64,000 nucleotides of DNA from DAOMFB01 sp963801475 (lineage in GTDB: Bacteria; Acidobacteriota; Thermoanaerobaculia; UBA5066). The translations under genes and the position numbers were made by a program. The notes under the pieces were generated by a model that had not been told where the DNA came from, ran no database searches, and was given only the letters and a program-made list of their open reading frames with translations. The stretch covers positions 558,001 to 622,000 of the forward strand of contig CAWDEX010000002.1 of the NCBI GenBank assembly GCA_963801475.1, in the 5' to 3' direction. Shown piece after piece: positions 17,608 through 27,261 of this stretch; position 1 is the stretch's first letter, and each line of letters begins with the position of its first letter.

Positions 17608-20046
17608 TCACCGGTGTGGCGTTGCGGAGGGCGTCGGCGGAGTCGAAGAGACGTTCAGCTCGTAGAAGCCGCGCCCGTGCGTGGCCACCCGGAGCATGGA
17701 GCCGTCGGCGAGGATGGCCACGTCCCAGATGCTGACGGCGGGGAGGCCCGTGCCGAAGCGGCCCCATGAGGCACCGCCGTCGGCCGAGCGGAAGAGGCCG
17801 ACGTCGGTCCCCGCGTAGAGGGTGCTCGAATCCCCGGGATCGACGCGGACGACGTGAACCGGAAACGACGGAAGACCCGCGTCGATCCGCGAGAAGCTGG
17901 CTCCCGCGTCGGTCGTCTTCAGGAGGCGCGGCGCGGTCCCCATCGCCATGAACGACACGTAGAAGGTGGCGGGACTCTTCGGGTCGAACTCCACGTGCGA
18001 GGCGTACCTTGCGGGGAGGCCGGCGATCGTCCGCCAGGTGACGCCGCCGTCCGTGGAGAGCTTCACGATGCCGGCTCCGGTCGCCGTCAGGATCTGCTTC
18101 GTGTCCGACGGCGCGACCGCGATCTTCGTCAGGTAGCCGCGGCCGCTCCCGTCGCCGAGGTCGGTGGCCGAGGTCTTCGCCCACGTCGTCCCGCCGTCGG
18201 TCGTCTTCCAGAGGAAGTTCGACCCGGTGTAGAGGACGGAGCCGTTCGCCGGGTCGATCGTGAGGGGCGTGATGAAAGGGCGGTTCTCGTCGGCGCCGAA
18301 GTCGGGGGTGATCTCGTCGAAGTTCGCCCCGCCGTCGGTCGAGCGGAAGACGCGCGAGGAGTAGATGGTCCCGTACAACACGGTGGGGTTCGCCGGATGG
18401 ACGGCCACTCCGAATCCGTCGCCCCCGATCACCTCGCGGTACTGCGTCGTGGCGCCGATGCGGACATTCGTGCCGTTGTCCTGCGCGCCGCCGATGACGA
18501 GATTCCGGTCGGTCTTCGAGACGCCGATCGAGTAGTACTGGCGCGTCACGATGCCGGTGTTCAGGCCGGAGAAGGTCGCGCCGTTGTCGGCCGTCCGGTG
18601 GACCCCGCCGTCGTCGCCGATCAGGAGCTTCGTCCCCGCGTAGACGAGCGCGTGGAGGTCGGCGTGGACGTACTTGCTGCTTCCCGGGTCGAGATCCCAG
18701 CGCGACTTCTTCGTCCAGGTGGCCCCGCCGTCGGTCGACTTCCAGAGGTCGAGGCCGCCCGCGTAGACGGTCGTGGCGGTGGCGGGCGCCGTCCGGATCG
18801 TGTTCGCGTACCAGCCCTGCCCGGCGAGGATCGAGTCGAAGCCGGACGCACAGGTTCCGGTCACCGGGTTGGCGCGGAACTGCCAGCTCGTCCCGCCGTC
18901 GGTGGAGCGGTAGATGCCGAGCTGGTCGACGGGGTCCCCTCCGCAGCCCTTCGAGTCGCCCGAGGCGGTGGCGGCAAGGACGTAGACGGTCGAGGGAGCG
19001 CTCGGTGCGATCGACAGGGAAAGGCGCCCGGTGTCCGGATCGAAGGGGGCCGTGCCGGCCCCGCCCACCTTCGTCCAGGTGTTGCCTCCGTCCGTCGAGC
19101 GGTAGACGAATCCGTTCCAGGTCGGCTGGGCCGAGGCGAAGTCCCAGACCGTAGCGAGGAGCTTCGCCGGGGAGCCGGGCACGCGGGCGATCTCGGTCCC
19201 GGCGTACTTCGAGAAGACGGTCTTCCAGGTGACGCCGCCGTCGGTCGACTTCTGGATCCCGGCCGACGTGGCCGCGAGGAGCTCGTTCGGCTTCGTCGGA
19301 TGGACGTTGATCGCGAAGAACTTTCCGGCGGAAACCGAAACGGGGAGCGTCCAGGTGGCCCCGCCGTCGGTCGATTTGATGAAGCCGATCCCGTCGATGC
19401 CGTCGATCCCGAGCGCTCCTTCGCCGGTGCCGACGTAGACCGTCTGCGGCTTCGACGGGGCGACGGCGATCGCGCCGATGGAGAGGTTCCCGAGGTCGTC
19501 TGTGAGGGGTTTCCACGTCGTGCCGCCGTCGGTCGTCTTCCAGACGCCGCCTCCCGCCGTCCCGCGGTAGATGACGTTGGGCTTCGTCGGATCCACGGCC
19601 AGCGCGGAGACGCGCCCGGCAAAGTTCGTCGGGCCGAGGTTCTGCCAGGTCGATCCGCTCACGGGGAGCGCCAGGGCCGCGTCGAGCGAGAAGGCCCCCT
19701 TGGGGAAGTGCATCGCGTCGAGCTTCGTCCGCCAGGCGGAGCGCAGGCGGGCGGACGGGTCGAGGCGGCCGTAGTTGATCGGCAGGGGACGGGCGAGTCG
19801 CGTGCCTGCCGGGCCGCTCGCGCGGAAGGCTCTCATCCGGACGGCCTGCTCCTTCCGGGCCGTCTCGTCGGCGTACATGTCATGGAAGGCCTGCGCGCGA
19901 AGGAAGGCATAGTCAGGCCCTTCGCCCCGCTCTTTCGATTTCGACGGGGGTTCCCCGGTCTGCGCGGCCCCGGTTGGAGCGATCGAGAGGATCGCGAACG
20001 ACAGGACCGCCAGCAGGGACGGACGACGGAATGAACCGATGCGCAT
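17608..20046 (-). CDS. Secreted protein with 12 BNR/Asp-box repeats (sortilin/sialidase-like propeller)
   Basis: An 812-aa protein. The ATG at 20046 is chosen because AAGGAG lies seven bases upstream and a signal peptide follows at once (SLLAVLSFAILSIAPTGAAQ). A helical stretch after the signal (RAQAFHDMYADETARKEQAV) precedes two probable beta-propellers. I count twelve Asp-box motifs of the S/T-x-D-x-G-x-x-W/F type (for example WKTTDGGTTWKPL, YRSTDGGNTWTKV, FRSADGGASWGRF). Such propellers bind glycans or proteins; no sialidase active-site arginines can be asserted. It follows the last eCIS gene by 71 bp on the same strand, so it may belong to the same transcript, possibly as a surface adhesin. 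Confidence 0.85.
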   Translation of the reverse strand: MRIGSFRRPSLLAVLSFAILSIAPTGAAQTGEPPSKSKERGEGPDYAFLRAQAFHDMYADETARKEQAVRMRAFRASGPAGTRLARPLPINYGRLDPSARLRSAWRTKLDAMHFPKGAFSLDAALALPVSGSTWQNLGPTNFAGRVSALAVDPTKPNVIYRGTAGGGVWKTTDGGTTWKPLTDDLGNLSIGAIAVAPSKPQTVYVGTGEGALGIDGIDGIGFIKSTDGGATWTLPVSVSAGKFFAINVHPTKPNELLAATSAGIQKSTDGGVTWKTVFSKYAGTEIARVPGSPAKLLATVWDFASAQPTWNGFVYRSTDGGNTWTKVGGAGTAPFDPDTGRLSLSIAPSAPSTVYVLAATASGDSKGCGGDPVDQLGIYRSTDGGTSWQFRANPVTGTCASGFDSILAGQGWYANTIRTAPATATTVYAGGLDLWKSTDGGATWTKKSRWDLDPGSSKYVHADLHALVYAGTKLLIGDDGGVHRTADNGATFSGLNTGIVTRQYYSIGVSKTDRNLVIGGAQDNGTNVRIGATTQYREVIGGDGFGVAVHPANPTVLYGTIYSSRVFRSTDGGANFDEITPDFGADENRPFITPLTIDPANGSVLYTGSNFLWKTTDGGTTWAKTSATDLGDGSGRGYLTKIAVAPSDTKQILTATGAGIVKLSTDGGVTWRTIAGLPARYASHVEFDPKSPATFYVSFMAMGTAPRLLKTTDAGASFSRIDAGLPSFPVHVVRVDPGDSSTLYAGTDVGLFRSADGGASWGRFGTGLPAVSIWDVAILADGSMLRVATHGRGFYELNVSSTPPTPSATPHR

Positions 20047-20117
20047 GACGAGTCTCCTTGCCTGAACGGAACCCCGAGACGGTTGACGGTCGTTGACTCC
20101 TTGAAAGGCCCGTCTCA

Positions 20118-22670
20118 TCAAACAGCCGTGAACGGAAGGACGAAGTTGCCGCCGGCGGTGCCGTCGAAGTCGCCGTCGAGCGCGGTGTGATCGTCCGCCG
20201 CGGCGAGCGGCACGAATCCGGCGGCGCCCGGAACGGCCGTTCCGAGACAGGTCAGGGAGAAATCTCCCTGTTCGAAGATCGGTGGATCCTTCAGGACGAC
20301 GGTGAGGACGTTCTCCGTCGGCTGAAGGTCGACGGCGAGCTTCCGCCGGGCTGTCGCGGCCACCTGCTCCAGGAAGACGCTCGCCGTCCCCCCCGCGCCG
20401 ACCGTGGCGGCGTCGAACGCGCGGTTGAAGGTGATCTCGACCGACCGGATCTTCTCTCCTCCCTTGAAGACGACTTTCTGCCCCGCGGGGAGCGGCGGTT
20501 TCACGTCGCCCGCGCTGCTCGACACGTTGTTGGGGTTGAGGAACCGGACGTTCGTGATCTGAAGCGGCGCGGCCTGCGCCCTGCCGCCGACGAAAAGCCA
20601 GCTCTCGAAGTCGCTCGCCGCGGCGCCGTGCCCGGACGGGAAGACGAGGTCGATCCGCGGCGTCTTCCCGTCCGCGCGGAGACCCGGCTGTCCGAACGCC
20701 TGTCCGTCGAGGAACCGGGGCTTCCCGCTTGCGCCCCTCGCGTCGTTCCAGATGAGGTGCCCCTTGAGCCGGACATGAACCTGGATGGCCTGGATGCCGA
20801 CCAGCGAGAAGCGGAGCGCGTCCGCCGCATGCTTGGCCGGAGCGGCTGCGAGGGGGGCGGCGCGCCGTCCGCGGCGGGCCTTCTCGGCCGCCGTCCGGGG
20901 CGTTGCAGCGAGTCTGTCGGGTTTGTTCGTCTCCGTCCGGGGCCGCCAGACGATGACGTGGTCGTCCGCCGCGTCGCGTGCCACGTCGCCGTGCAGGATC
21001 TGGCGCTGGGACAGGTTCGGGGAAGGGGTCTGGCCGTCGGCGACGGGGCGTTCGATCACGACCTCGACGGTGTCGTTCGTGAGGCTAGCGGGATCGGCGG
21101 CGGTGTCGAGCTGGATCCGGAGGCCTTCCCTGGTGACGTTCGCGAGTGGAAACGCGTCGTCGTTCTTCCAGTTCGTACCGACGACCTTCATCGACCTTGC
21201 GTCGCAGCACGGCTCGGTCAGTGGCGGAAAGAGCCGCCGGCAGTCGTCCACGACGCCCCACGCCCTCTTCTTGGCATCGAAGGCCAGCAGCGCCAGTCGG
21301 CAGTAGTGGTGATGGATGCCGCGACGGGGTTGCGCTTCGGGGCTGGTGTTCGGGACCGCGAACGGCGGCCACTCGATTTCGCCGGTGGCGGTCCGCGCGG
21401 GGATCAGCCAGTAGTCGCCGGTCGCGAAGCTTCCGCCGCCGAACTGCACCTCGACGCCGTCCTCGAGCGGCAGCCAGGTGGCGGCGGTCGTCACCCCCTC
21501 GGCTGCGGCCCCGACCTGGTCCCATCGGCGAAGCTTGGGATGGAGCGCCTTGTCGACGCCGTCCGGGCCACCGGCGAGAGGGGCGGGCGCCGTCTTCAGC
21601 GTGATCCGGCGGAGCGACGAGTTGACGGCGTCGATCTGGACGAGCTGGCCCCGCTGGCCGTCCAGCTCGGAGCGGTCGTCCCCGACCTCGACCCACTGGC
21701 CGCTGGCGAAGCCGAGGACCTCGTCGGGCCCGAGGTCGTGGACCGTCACGTCCTTGCCGCTGATCTTCTCGATCGTCGTGACGACGCTGCCGTTGTCGCG
21801 CGACCACTTGAAGGTGGCGGTGCCGGGCGGCCCCGGCCTGTGCACTTCGACGCGGTAGAGCTGGTTCTCGAGCCGGCGGTAGCCCGCCGTGGGCGGCACG
21901 ACGCACGGCCCGGCCGCGGGCGCGGGCGGGGTGGTGCGCGCGTTCAGCGTCCCGCCCGGCTCGGCCACCAGGGTCTCCCACTCCCCGAAGCGGTCGTCGC
22001 AGGACGGCGCCGAGACCGCCGTGATCTTCCCGATCGCCACATCGAGCTTGTCGATCTCGGCCTGGAGCTCTGCGACGGCCTGAGGCTTTGCTCCGGCAGC
22101 GACCGCCTCGTCGAGCTTCTTCCTGAACTGCACCCGACGGGCCTGGAGCTCCTTCAGCTTGGCCGCGTCGCCGGGCGCGGCGACGGGCAGGACCCGGACC
22201 TGCCACACCGTCTTGATCCGCGTGGCCGTGTCGGGGCCGCCGAGCGCGACCTCACGCAGGAGCGGGTCGTCGAGCGACGTGACGTGGCGCTCCCAGACGT
22301 CGAGGTAGACGATCCCGAGCGTCGTCTTCGCCTTGGCAAGGGCGTCGATCCAGTCCGGGGCGCCGGGCAGGTCGGGCTGCGCCTCGTAGGCGAGCCCGTC
22401 GGTCTCGTTGACGCAGAGGAGTCCGTCCACGTAGTAGCGTCCGCCCCCGATCGTCATCGACTTGCCGGCCACCGTGATCGCGAAGCCGGCGTCGTCCTCC
22501 GGCCCGCCGCAGGGACCGATGACGTCGCGCGCCTCGTTCCGGACGCGGCGGCGCTCGATGTCTCCCTGCTCGTTCCAGTCGGCGTCGGTCTGCACCCGGC
22601 CCTGCTGCATGAGGACCCCGGCGTAGTGCCGGCGCGGGTTGAAGGTCCGTCGGCTGAAGTCGCCCTTCAT
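20118..22670 (-). CDS. DUF6519-type protein of the eCIS cluster
   Basis: An 850-aa protein with the DUF6519 opening MKGDFSRRTFNPRRHYAGVL followed by MQQGRVQTDADWNEQ. This family is repeatedly found next to phage-tail-like baseplate genes. The N-terminal part includes a coiled-coil-prone helix (about residues 170-215, KLKELQARRVQFRKKLDEAV). The remainder is beta-rich, with several short domains that could form a tail spike or receptor-binding module. The start lies 12 bp after the stop of the tail-I gene. It is the last recognisable structural gene of the eCIS in transcription order, where host-contact proteins are often found. Biochemical role unknown. Confidence 0.8.
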   Translation of the reverse strand: MKGDFSRRTFNPRRHYAGVLMQQGRVQTDADWNEQGDIERRRVRNEARDVIGPCGGPEDDAGFAITVAGKSMTIGGGRYYVDGLLCVNETDGLAYEAQPDLPGAPDWIDALAKAKTTLGIVYLDVWERHVTSLDDPLLREVALGGPDTATRIKTVWQVRVLPVAAPGDAAKLKELQARRVQFRKKLDEAVAAGAKPQAVAELQAEIDKLDVAIGKITAVSAPSCDDRFGEWETLVAEPGGTLNARTTPPAPAAGPCVVPPTAGYRRLENQLYRVEVHRPGPPGTATFKWSRDNGSVVTTIEKISGKDVTVHDLGPDEVLGFASGQWVEVGDDRSELDGQRGQLVQIDAVNSSLRRITLKTAPAPLAGGPDGVDKALHPKLRRWDQVGAAAEGVTTAATWLPLEDGVEVQFGGGSFATGDYWLIPARTATGEIEWPPFAVPNTSPEAQPRRGIHHHYCRLALLAFDAKKRAWGVVDDCRRLFPPLTEPCCDARSMKVVGTNWKNDDAFPLANVTREGLRIQLDTAADPASLTNDTVEVVIERPVADGQTPSPNLSQRQILHGDVARDAADDHVIVWRPRTETNKPDRLAATPRTAAEKARRGRRAAPLAAAPAKHAADALRFSLVGIQAIQVHVRLKGHLIWNDARGASGKPRFLDGQAFGQPGLRADGKTPRIDLVFPSGHGAAASDFESWLFVGGRAQAAPLQITNVRFLNPNNVSSSAGDVKPPLPAGQKVVFKGGEKIRSVEITFNRAFDAATVGAGGTASVFLEQVAATARRKLAVDLQPTENVLTVVLKDPPIFEQGDFSLTCLGTAVPGAAGFVPLAAADDHTALDGDFDGTAGGNFVLPFTAV

Positions 22671-22682
22671 CGCTGTGTGCTC

Positions 22683-24728
22683 CTAGCTGGCATGGAAGAC
22701 CCCGGCTTCGAGGCCGAAGCGCAGGTACTCCTCCAGCCTGACGTTCAGGTTGGTCTCGCGTTGGGGGTTGAAGAGGTCGTGGAAGACGCCCATCTCGGAC
22801 TCGTCGTCGGCCCCCGTCCGGATCTCGACCGCGCAGCGGTCGCTCAGTTGGCCGTACCCCGGGGCGCCGTAGCGCTCGGAGGTGAACTGCGGCTGGACCC
22901 GGAGCGCGTCGGCCGGGGCGGCCGGCACGCAGCGGTACCGCCGCGGCGTCCGCGAGCCGGGCGGCACGTAGGAGAACCGGACACAGCCGTCCTGGCGGCG
23001 TTCGGCCTCGATCGGACGCGTCCATGGGTCGCCCTCCGCGAGGCGCGCCGCGAGGATCGAGTTCGAGACGAGCCGGAGAACGCGCGCACGGACCTTGCCG
23101 ACCACGGTGCTCGCCACGACCGTCAGCTCGCCGCCCGCGCCCGCGCCGTCGGGCGCCGCGTAGGCGACGCCGGTCTGGTCGGTCGCGTCGACGAGGCTCG
23201 AGGTGACGCGCACCGCCGCGTCCGGGTCCACGAGGAGGCCCCCGACGATCGAGTGGTCGATCTCGACGGTCACCTTGTCCGACTCGACGACGAGGCTCGG
23301 AGCGTTTCCCTGGCGGGGCGTCCCGTTCCCGTTCAGCGCGATTCCCGGGACGAGCGTGCAGTGCGTGAGGCGGAGGGTGCCACGGCCGGCGCTCGCGGGG
23401 ACGCGGAGCCGCGCGCCGGCGAGGAGCAGGCCGTTCAACGTCACCGTGGCGTCGTCGGCCAGGTCGACGACCATCTCGCCGCCGAGCGCGACCAGGGGCC
23501 GCGAGCCGTCGGCGGCGCGGAGCTCGATCCGGGCCCCTGCCGGCGCGGTGAGCGCCAGCGTCTCTTCGAAACGCCCGTTGCCGTGCACCTCCACGACACC
23601 CGACCCGACGAGCGCGGCAAGCGCTGCTCCGATCGTGGCAGGGGCCGTCACCCCGAGGACGGGCGAGACGTCGTCCGAGAGCGTCGCGAGGCGCGGGTAG
23701 GTCCCGCCGCCCAGGTCAGCCGAGAAGCCGTAGTGGAAGCCGACGACCGGGTTCTCCATCGGCACGGGGTTGCCGTTCACGACGAGCGCCGGCGGCAGCG
23801 AGAGCCGTCCGAGGACGGGATCGACCAGGACGCGATCGACCGCGGCGTAGGCCCATCCGGCGCCGGAGTCCGACAGGTCGCAGGCGGCGACGGCGCTCGC
23901 CGGGAGCTCGACGCCCCCGAAGCTCACGGCGATGCTGTCCGGGTAGAACGCAGTGAGGTCGTCCCACAGTTCGCGACGCGAGATCGGCTGGGGGACGTTC
24001 GCCCGCTCGGCGAGGTGGGTGATGCGGTCCTCGGCCTCGGCGTGGCTGAAAAGCGGCGCGTCGTTGCCGAGGGGACTGAAGAGGTAGCGGCGGTCGGCCG
24101 GGCTGCCGGGAACGAGCTTCGCCGCGGGCGAGCCGGGGAGCGGGTAGTCGCGGATCCGGAAGACGTGGAGCCCGACGTCGGGGATGTTGAACCGGCCGCG
24201 CCGCCGGACGATCCGCCGGACGTCGGCGTTGTGGGAAGCGGCCTCGAAGGGCGATCCGATGCGCGCGAGGACGGGGCTCGAGCGCAGGCTCACCCACGCG
24301 ACGTTGCCCTTGCGGACGTGGTTCATGTACTGGGTCGTCGCGAGAAGCTGGAAGTACTCGACCACGCGCGCGTCCCATCCGGTGACGTCGCGCGCGAGCT
24401 GCTCGAGCATCGAGGCCGTTCCCTTGCGGCGGCGGTAGGCGATCGTGTTCGCGACCTCGGCGCGCGGGCTGCCGATCTTGTCCGTCAGCCCGTAGAGGGT
24501 CCGGTAGCCGACGAGGTCGCCGATGTAGGGGGCGACCCAGTCGTCGCAGGTCTCGATGAACTGGTCGTCGTAGAGCCGGGCGATATCCTCCTCGAGCACG
24601 GCGACCTGCTCGGCGACGACGTCGACGAGGGCGCGCAGGACGTCCTTCGATCCGCCGGCGCCTTCGCCGTCGCGCAGGCGGACGATCGTCGGCAGCAGCT
24701 CCCAGAGGCGCTGGGCGTCGAAGCTCAT
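22683..24728 (-). CDS. Phage tail protein I-like baseplate protein with beta-helix domain
   Basis: A 681-aa protein. Residues 1-130 resemble tail protein I: ELLPTIVRLRDGEG, VLEEDIARLYDDQFIETCDD, WVAPYIGDLVGY, then a helical AYRRRKGTASMLEQLARDVT. From about residue 340 onward the sequence turns into short repeated beta strands with Gly/Asn turns (VTLNGLLLAGARLRV, LRLTHCTLVPGIALNGNG, TVEIDHSIVGGLLVDP), as in right-handed parallel beta-helices of tail spikes. It likely joins the baseplate wedge to an outward fibre-like domain, comparable to Afp12. The ATG overlaps the stop of the upstream baseplate gene (ATGA). Confidence 0.8.
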   Translation of the reverse strand: MSFDAQRLWELLPTIVRLRDGEGAGGSKDVLRALVDVVAEQVAVLEEDIARLYDDQFIETCDDWVAPYIGDLVGYRTLYGLTDKIGSPRAEVANTIAYRRRKGTASMLEQLARDVTGWDARVVEYFQLLATTQYMNHVRKGNVAWVSLRSSPVLARIGSPFEAASHNADVRRIVRRRGRFNIPDVGLHVFRIRDYPLPGSPAAKLVPGSPADRRYLFSPLGNDAPLFSHAEAEDRITHLAERANVPQPISRRELWDDLTAFYPDSIAVSFGGVELPASAVAACDLSDSGAGWAYAAVDRVLVDPVLGRLSLPPALVVNGNPVPMENPVVGFHYGFSADLGGGTYPRLATLSDDVSPVLGVTAPATIGAALAALVGSGVVEVHGNGRFEETLALTAPAGARIELRAADGSRPLVALGGEMVVDLADDATVTLNGLLLAGARLRVPASAGRGTLRLTHCTLVPGIALNGNGTPRQGNAPSLVVESDKVTVEIDHSIVGGLLVDPDAAVRVTSSLVDATDQTGVAYAAPDGAGAGGELTVVASTVVGKVRARVLRLVSNSILAARLAEGDPWTRPIEAERRQDGCVRFSYVPPGSRTPRRYRCVPAAPADALRVQPQFTSERYGAPGYGQLSDRCAVEIRTGADDESEMGVFHDLFNPQRETNLNVRLEEYLRFGLEAGVFHAS

Positions 24729-27261
24729 GACATCTCCCCCGGCTCGATCGGGCCGCCGTCGAGCGTGAGCAGTTCCGCCGCCTGCGTGCCCGACAGCGAA
24801 GTGGCCTGCGGAACGGCGCAGGGCAGGGGCGCGGCCAGCCCGCTGCCGCCGACGCCGTCGGTCCGGGCCAGCGTGTCGACGTCCACGGCGGTGACGCCGA
24901 CGACGTTCTGGATCGTCGCGATGACGTCGGAGAGTGCGACCTGCTGGCCGAAGTCGCGGGCCTCAAACCCGAAACCGGTCCGCAGGGCGGCGACGACCGC
25001 GGCGGTCACCTTCTCCTTCGACCGGGCGGGATCGACCTTCAGCTTGAAGCCCGTCCTGAACCGTGCGGGCCGGAAGCTCGCGACCCGGAGCGGCACCCAG
25101 GGGTCGCCCGCCTTCCGGATCGCGCCGAGCAGAAGCTCGACGACTCCGTCGGCGACGGGGGCTCCGCCGGGGCCGGCCACCGTGACGAAGACGCCGCGCC
25201 GCTCGCCGTCCCAGCTCCAGGTGGCGAGGGCCTTCTTGATGCCTGCGTAGGCGCGGGCGAAGTCTTCGTAGTCGGAGAGCGACACGACGCGGTCGAGCGT
25301 CAGGACCGTTAGAGGCGCGTTCTCGCGCGCCGAACCTGAAGGCTCGGGGTCGTCGCCCCCCTCGGCGGCTTGCGGGTTGACCGCACCCTTCAGGCCCAAA
25401 GGCCTTGTGAGCAGGGTCGTGAGCTGGCCAGCGCGGACGTTTCCGGCGACGCCGACCCCCTTGCGGTACGTCGCGCGGAGGTTCTCCGGGCCGCTCGGGA
25501 GACGCGCGCCGTGTACCCCGTCGCCGAAGGAGACGGTCGTCCGCCCCTCGTCGTCGCGGCGCGTGACGTAGACGCGATCACCCGGTCCGCGTCCGTAGAA
25601 CGTCGGCACCTCGTCCCAGCGGAGGTCGTTGACCCGCAGCTCCAGCGTGGAGACCGTGCCGCTCGCTGCGTCCGGATCCCGCACGAGGGTCAGCGGCGGC
25701 TGGCGGAGCTCGAACCGCTGGTAGCGCCGCCCCGCGTCGCCGGAGCCAAGCACCTCGGAGACCGATTCGCCCTGGGTGGCGGCGGCGACATTGCCATGGA
25801 TCGTCAGGCCGTCGAGCCGGTAGCTGTGGACGAGAGCCGTCGTGAAGACGAGGCGGCTCACGCTCCCGGCCGCCTCGACGCGGGAGAGGACTACTTTTTC
25901 CGAGACGTTTGTTCCGGTCGCCGCGTCCTTTCCGACGAGGAGCAGCGTCCGTCCCTCCGGCAGGAGGCCGACGTCGGTGTCGAGGGTGAGAGCCGCGACG
26001 TGGCCGGTGACGGGCGGGTCGATCGGCGCGTTCGGCGCGCGGGAGCTCCACGCTCTGCGGCGTAGACGACCGTCGACCGGACGAGCGTCGTGAATTGACC
26101 GAAGTTCTCGCCTTCGATCGTGACGCGGGTCGTCTTCCCGGCGAGACCGAACTGGGCGCGTGAGGCCGACACGGCGCGGGTCACCTTGAAGAGCTCGACG
26201 TAGTCCGGGGTGGCGAGCAGGAGCCAGCTGTCGGGCAGCACGGCCGGGTAGACCTGGTCAAGGTCGAGCGTGGCCGAGTTGCCGGCCGGCGTGCCGCCCG
26301 GCGACCAGAGGGTGAACTCGGGCCACTCCGTCGAGCCGTCGGGCAGCGTCGTCGGGGTGCCGCCGTAGTTCGTCCGGAACGGCTCGGACATCGCACGCCA
26401 GTTCGCCGCGTTCTGTCCGAAGACCCCGGCCCGCGTCCGCATCGCGTAGACCCGGGGCGCCGAGGAGGGGGCGCTCGCGGGATGGGTCGACCCGAGGGCC
26501 GGTCCGAAGACGACGCGCGTCCTTTTGGCGTCGAAGTCGGGCTTCACGGAGAGGATGCGACGCGCATCCCAGTGCTCGTCTGCGACCGATCCCTCGCGCT
26601 CGGGCCCGACGAGCAGCACGGCGTCGCCGGACTTCAGGTCGGTGGCCGTCCCGTCGAGCCAGAGATCGGTCGCGCCGGTTCCGAGCGTCTGCGGTGCCGT
26701 GAGCTTTGGCCGCATCGCGTTCCACTCGGCGCGCGCCTCGATCTTCTCGACCGTCTCGAAGGTCTGCGGTTTCTCGTCCCGGCCGGGAACGCTCTGCACC
26801 TTGACGCCGACGTCCACCGTCGCGACGCGCGGAGCCCCCGGGGAATCCTCGACGGTGAACGCGAGCCATGTCTCCGCGGCGGCGCCTCCCTTCAGCTCGT
26901 AGCCGATGAGGCGCGCCAGCTCGAGGAGCGACCGGCGTTCGGTGGCCGTGCGCAGGTAGGACTCGTTCGCGATGCGCTCCTGGTAGAAGGTCAGGACGTC
27001 ACCGAGGACGGCGACGGCGTCTAGAAGCGCGATCGAGAAGTCGTCGCCGTCGCGCGTCGTGAGGCCGGCCAGCTCCGGGTGGGCGCCGGACGAGAGAGCG
27101 GCCGTCAGGGAGGCCTTGAACTCGTGCCAGGTCGCGCTCCGGTAAGCGATGGCCGAGAGCCCCGGGCGGTTGAAGACGACACCGGGGGTGCTCGGGCCGA
27201 GGCCCGAGCAGCAGCCGCAGTCGGAAAGGCCGCGGACGGAGTCGTCGAGCGCGGAGCTCAC
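24725..27261 (-). CDS. Putative baseplate assembly protein (second copy), interrupted by two single-base insertions
   Basis: Reconstructed as an 844-aa baseplate protein. The GTG at 27261, preceded by GGGAGGTGGCAA, starts MSSALDDSVRGLSDCGCC, and the N-terminus carries the family segment FSIALLDAVAVLGDVLTFYQERIANESYLRTA. The middle is beta-rich. The C-terminal ~380 residues contain the baseplate J-like part (RTTVSFGDGVHGARLPSG, then the DYEDFARAYAGIKKALATWSW segment). The frame is broken twice within about 30 bp: an extra base near 26058 (restoring Y-A-Q-S-V-E-L) and another near 26030 (restoring R-A-E-A-P-I-D). The length is a multiple of three plus two, as expected. Either sequencing errors or a real lesion. 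The stop overlaps the tail-I start (ATGA). Confidence 0.8.
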
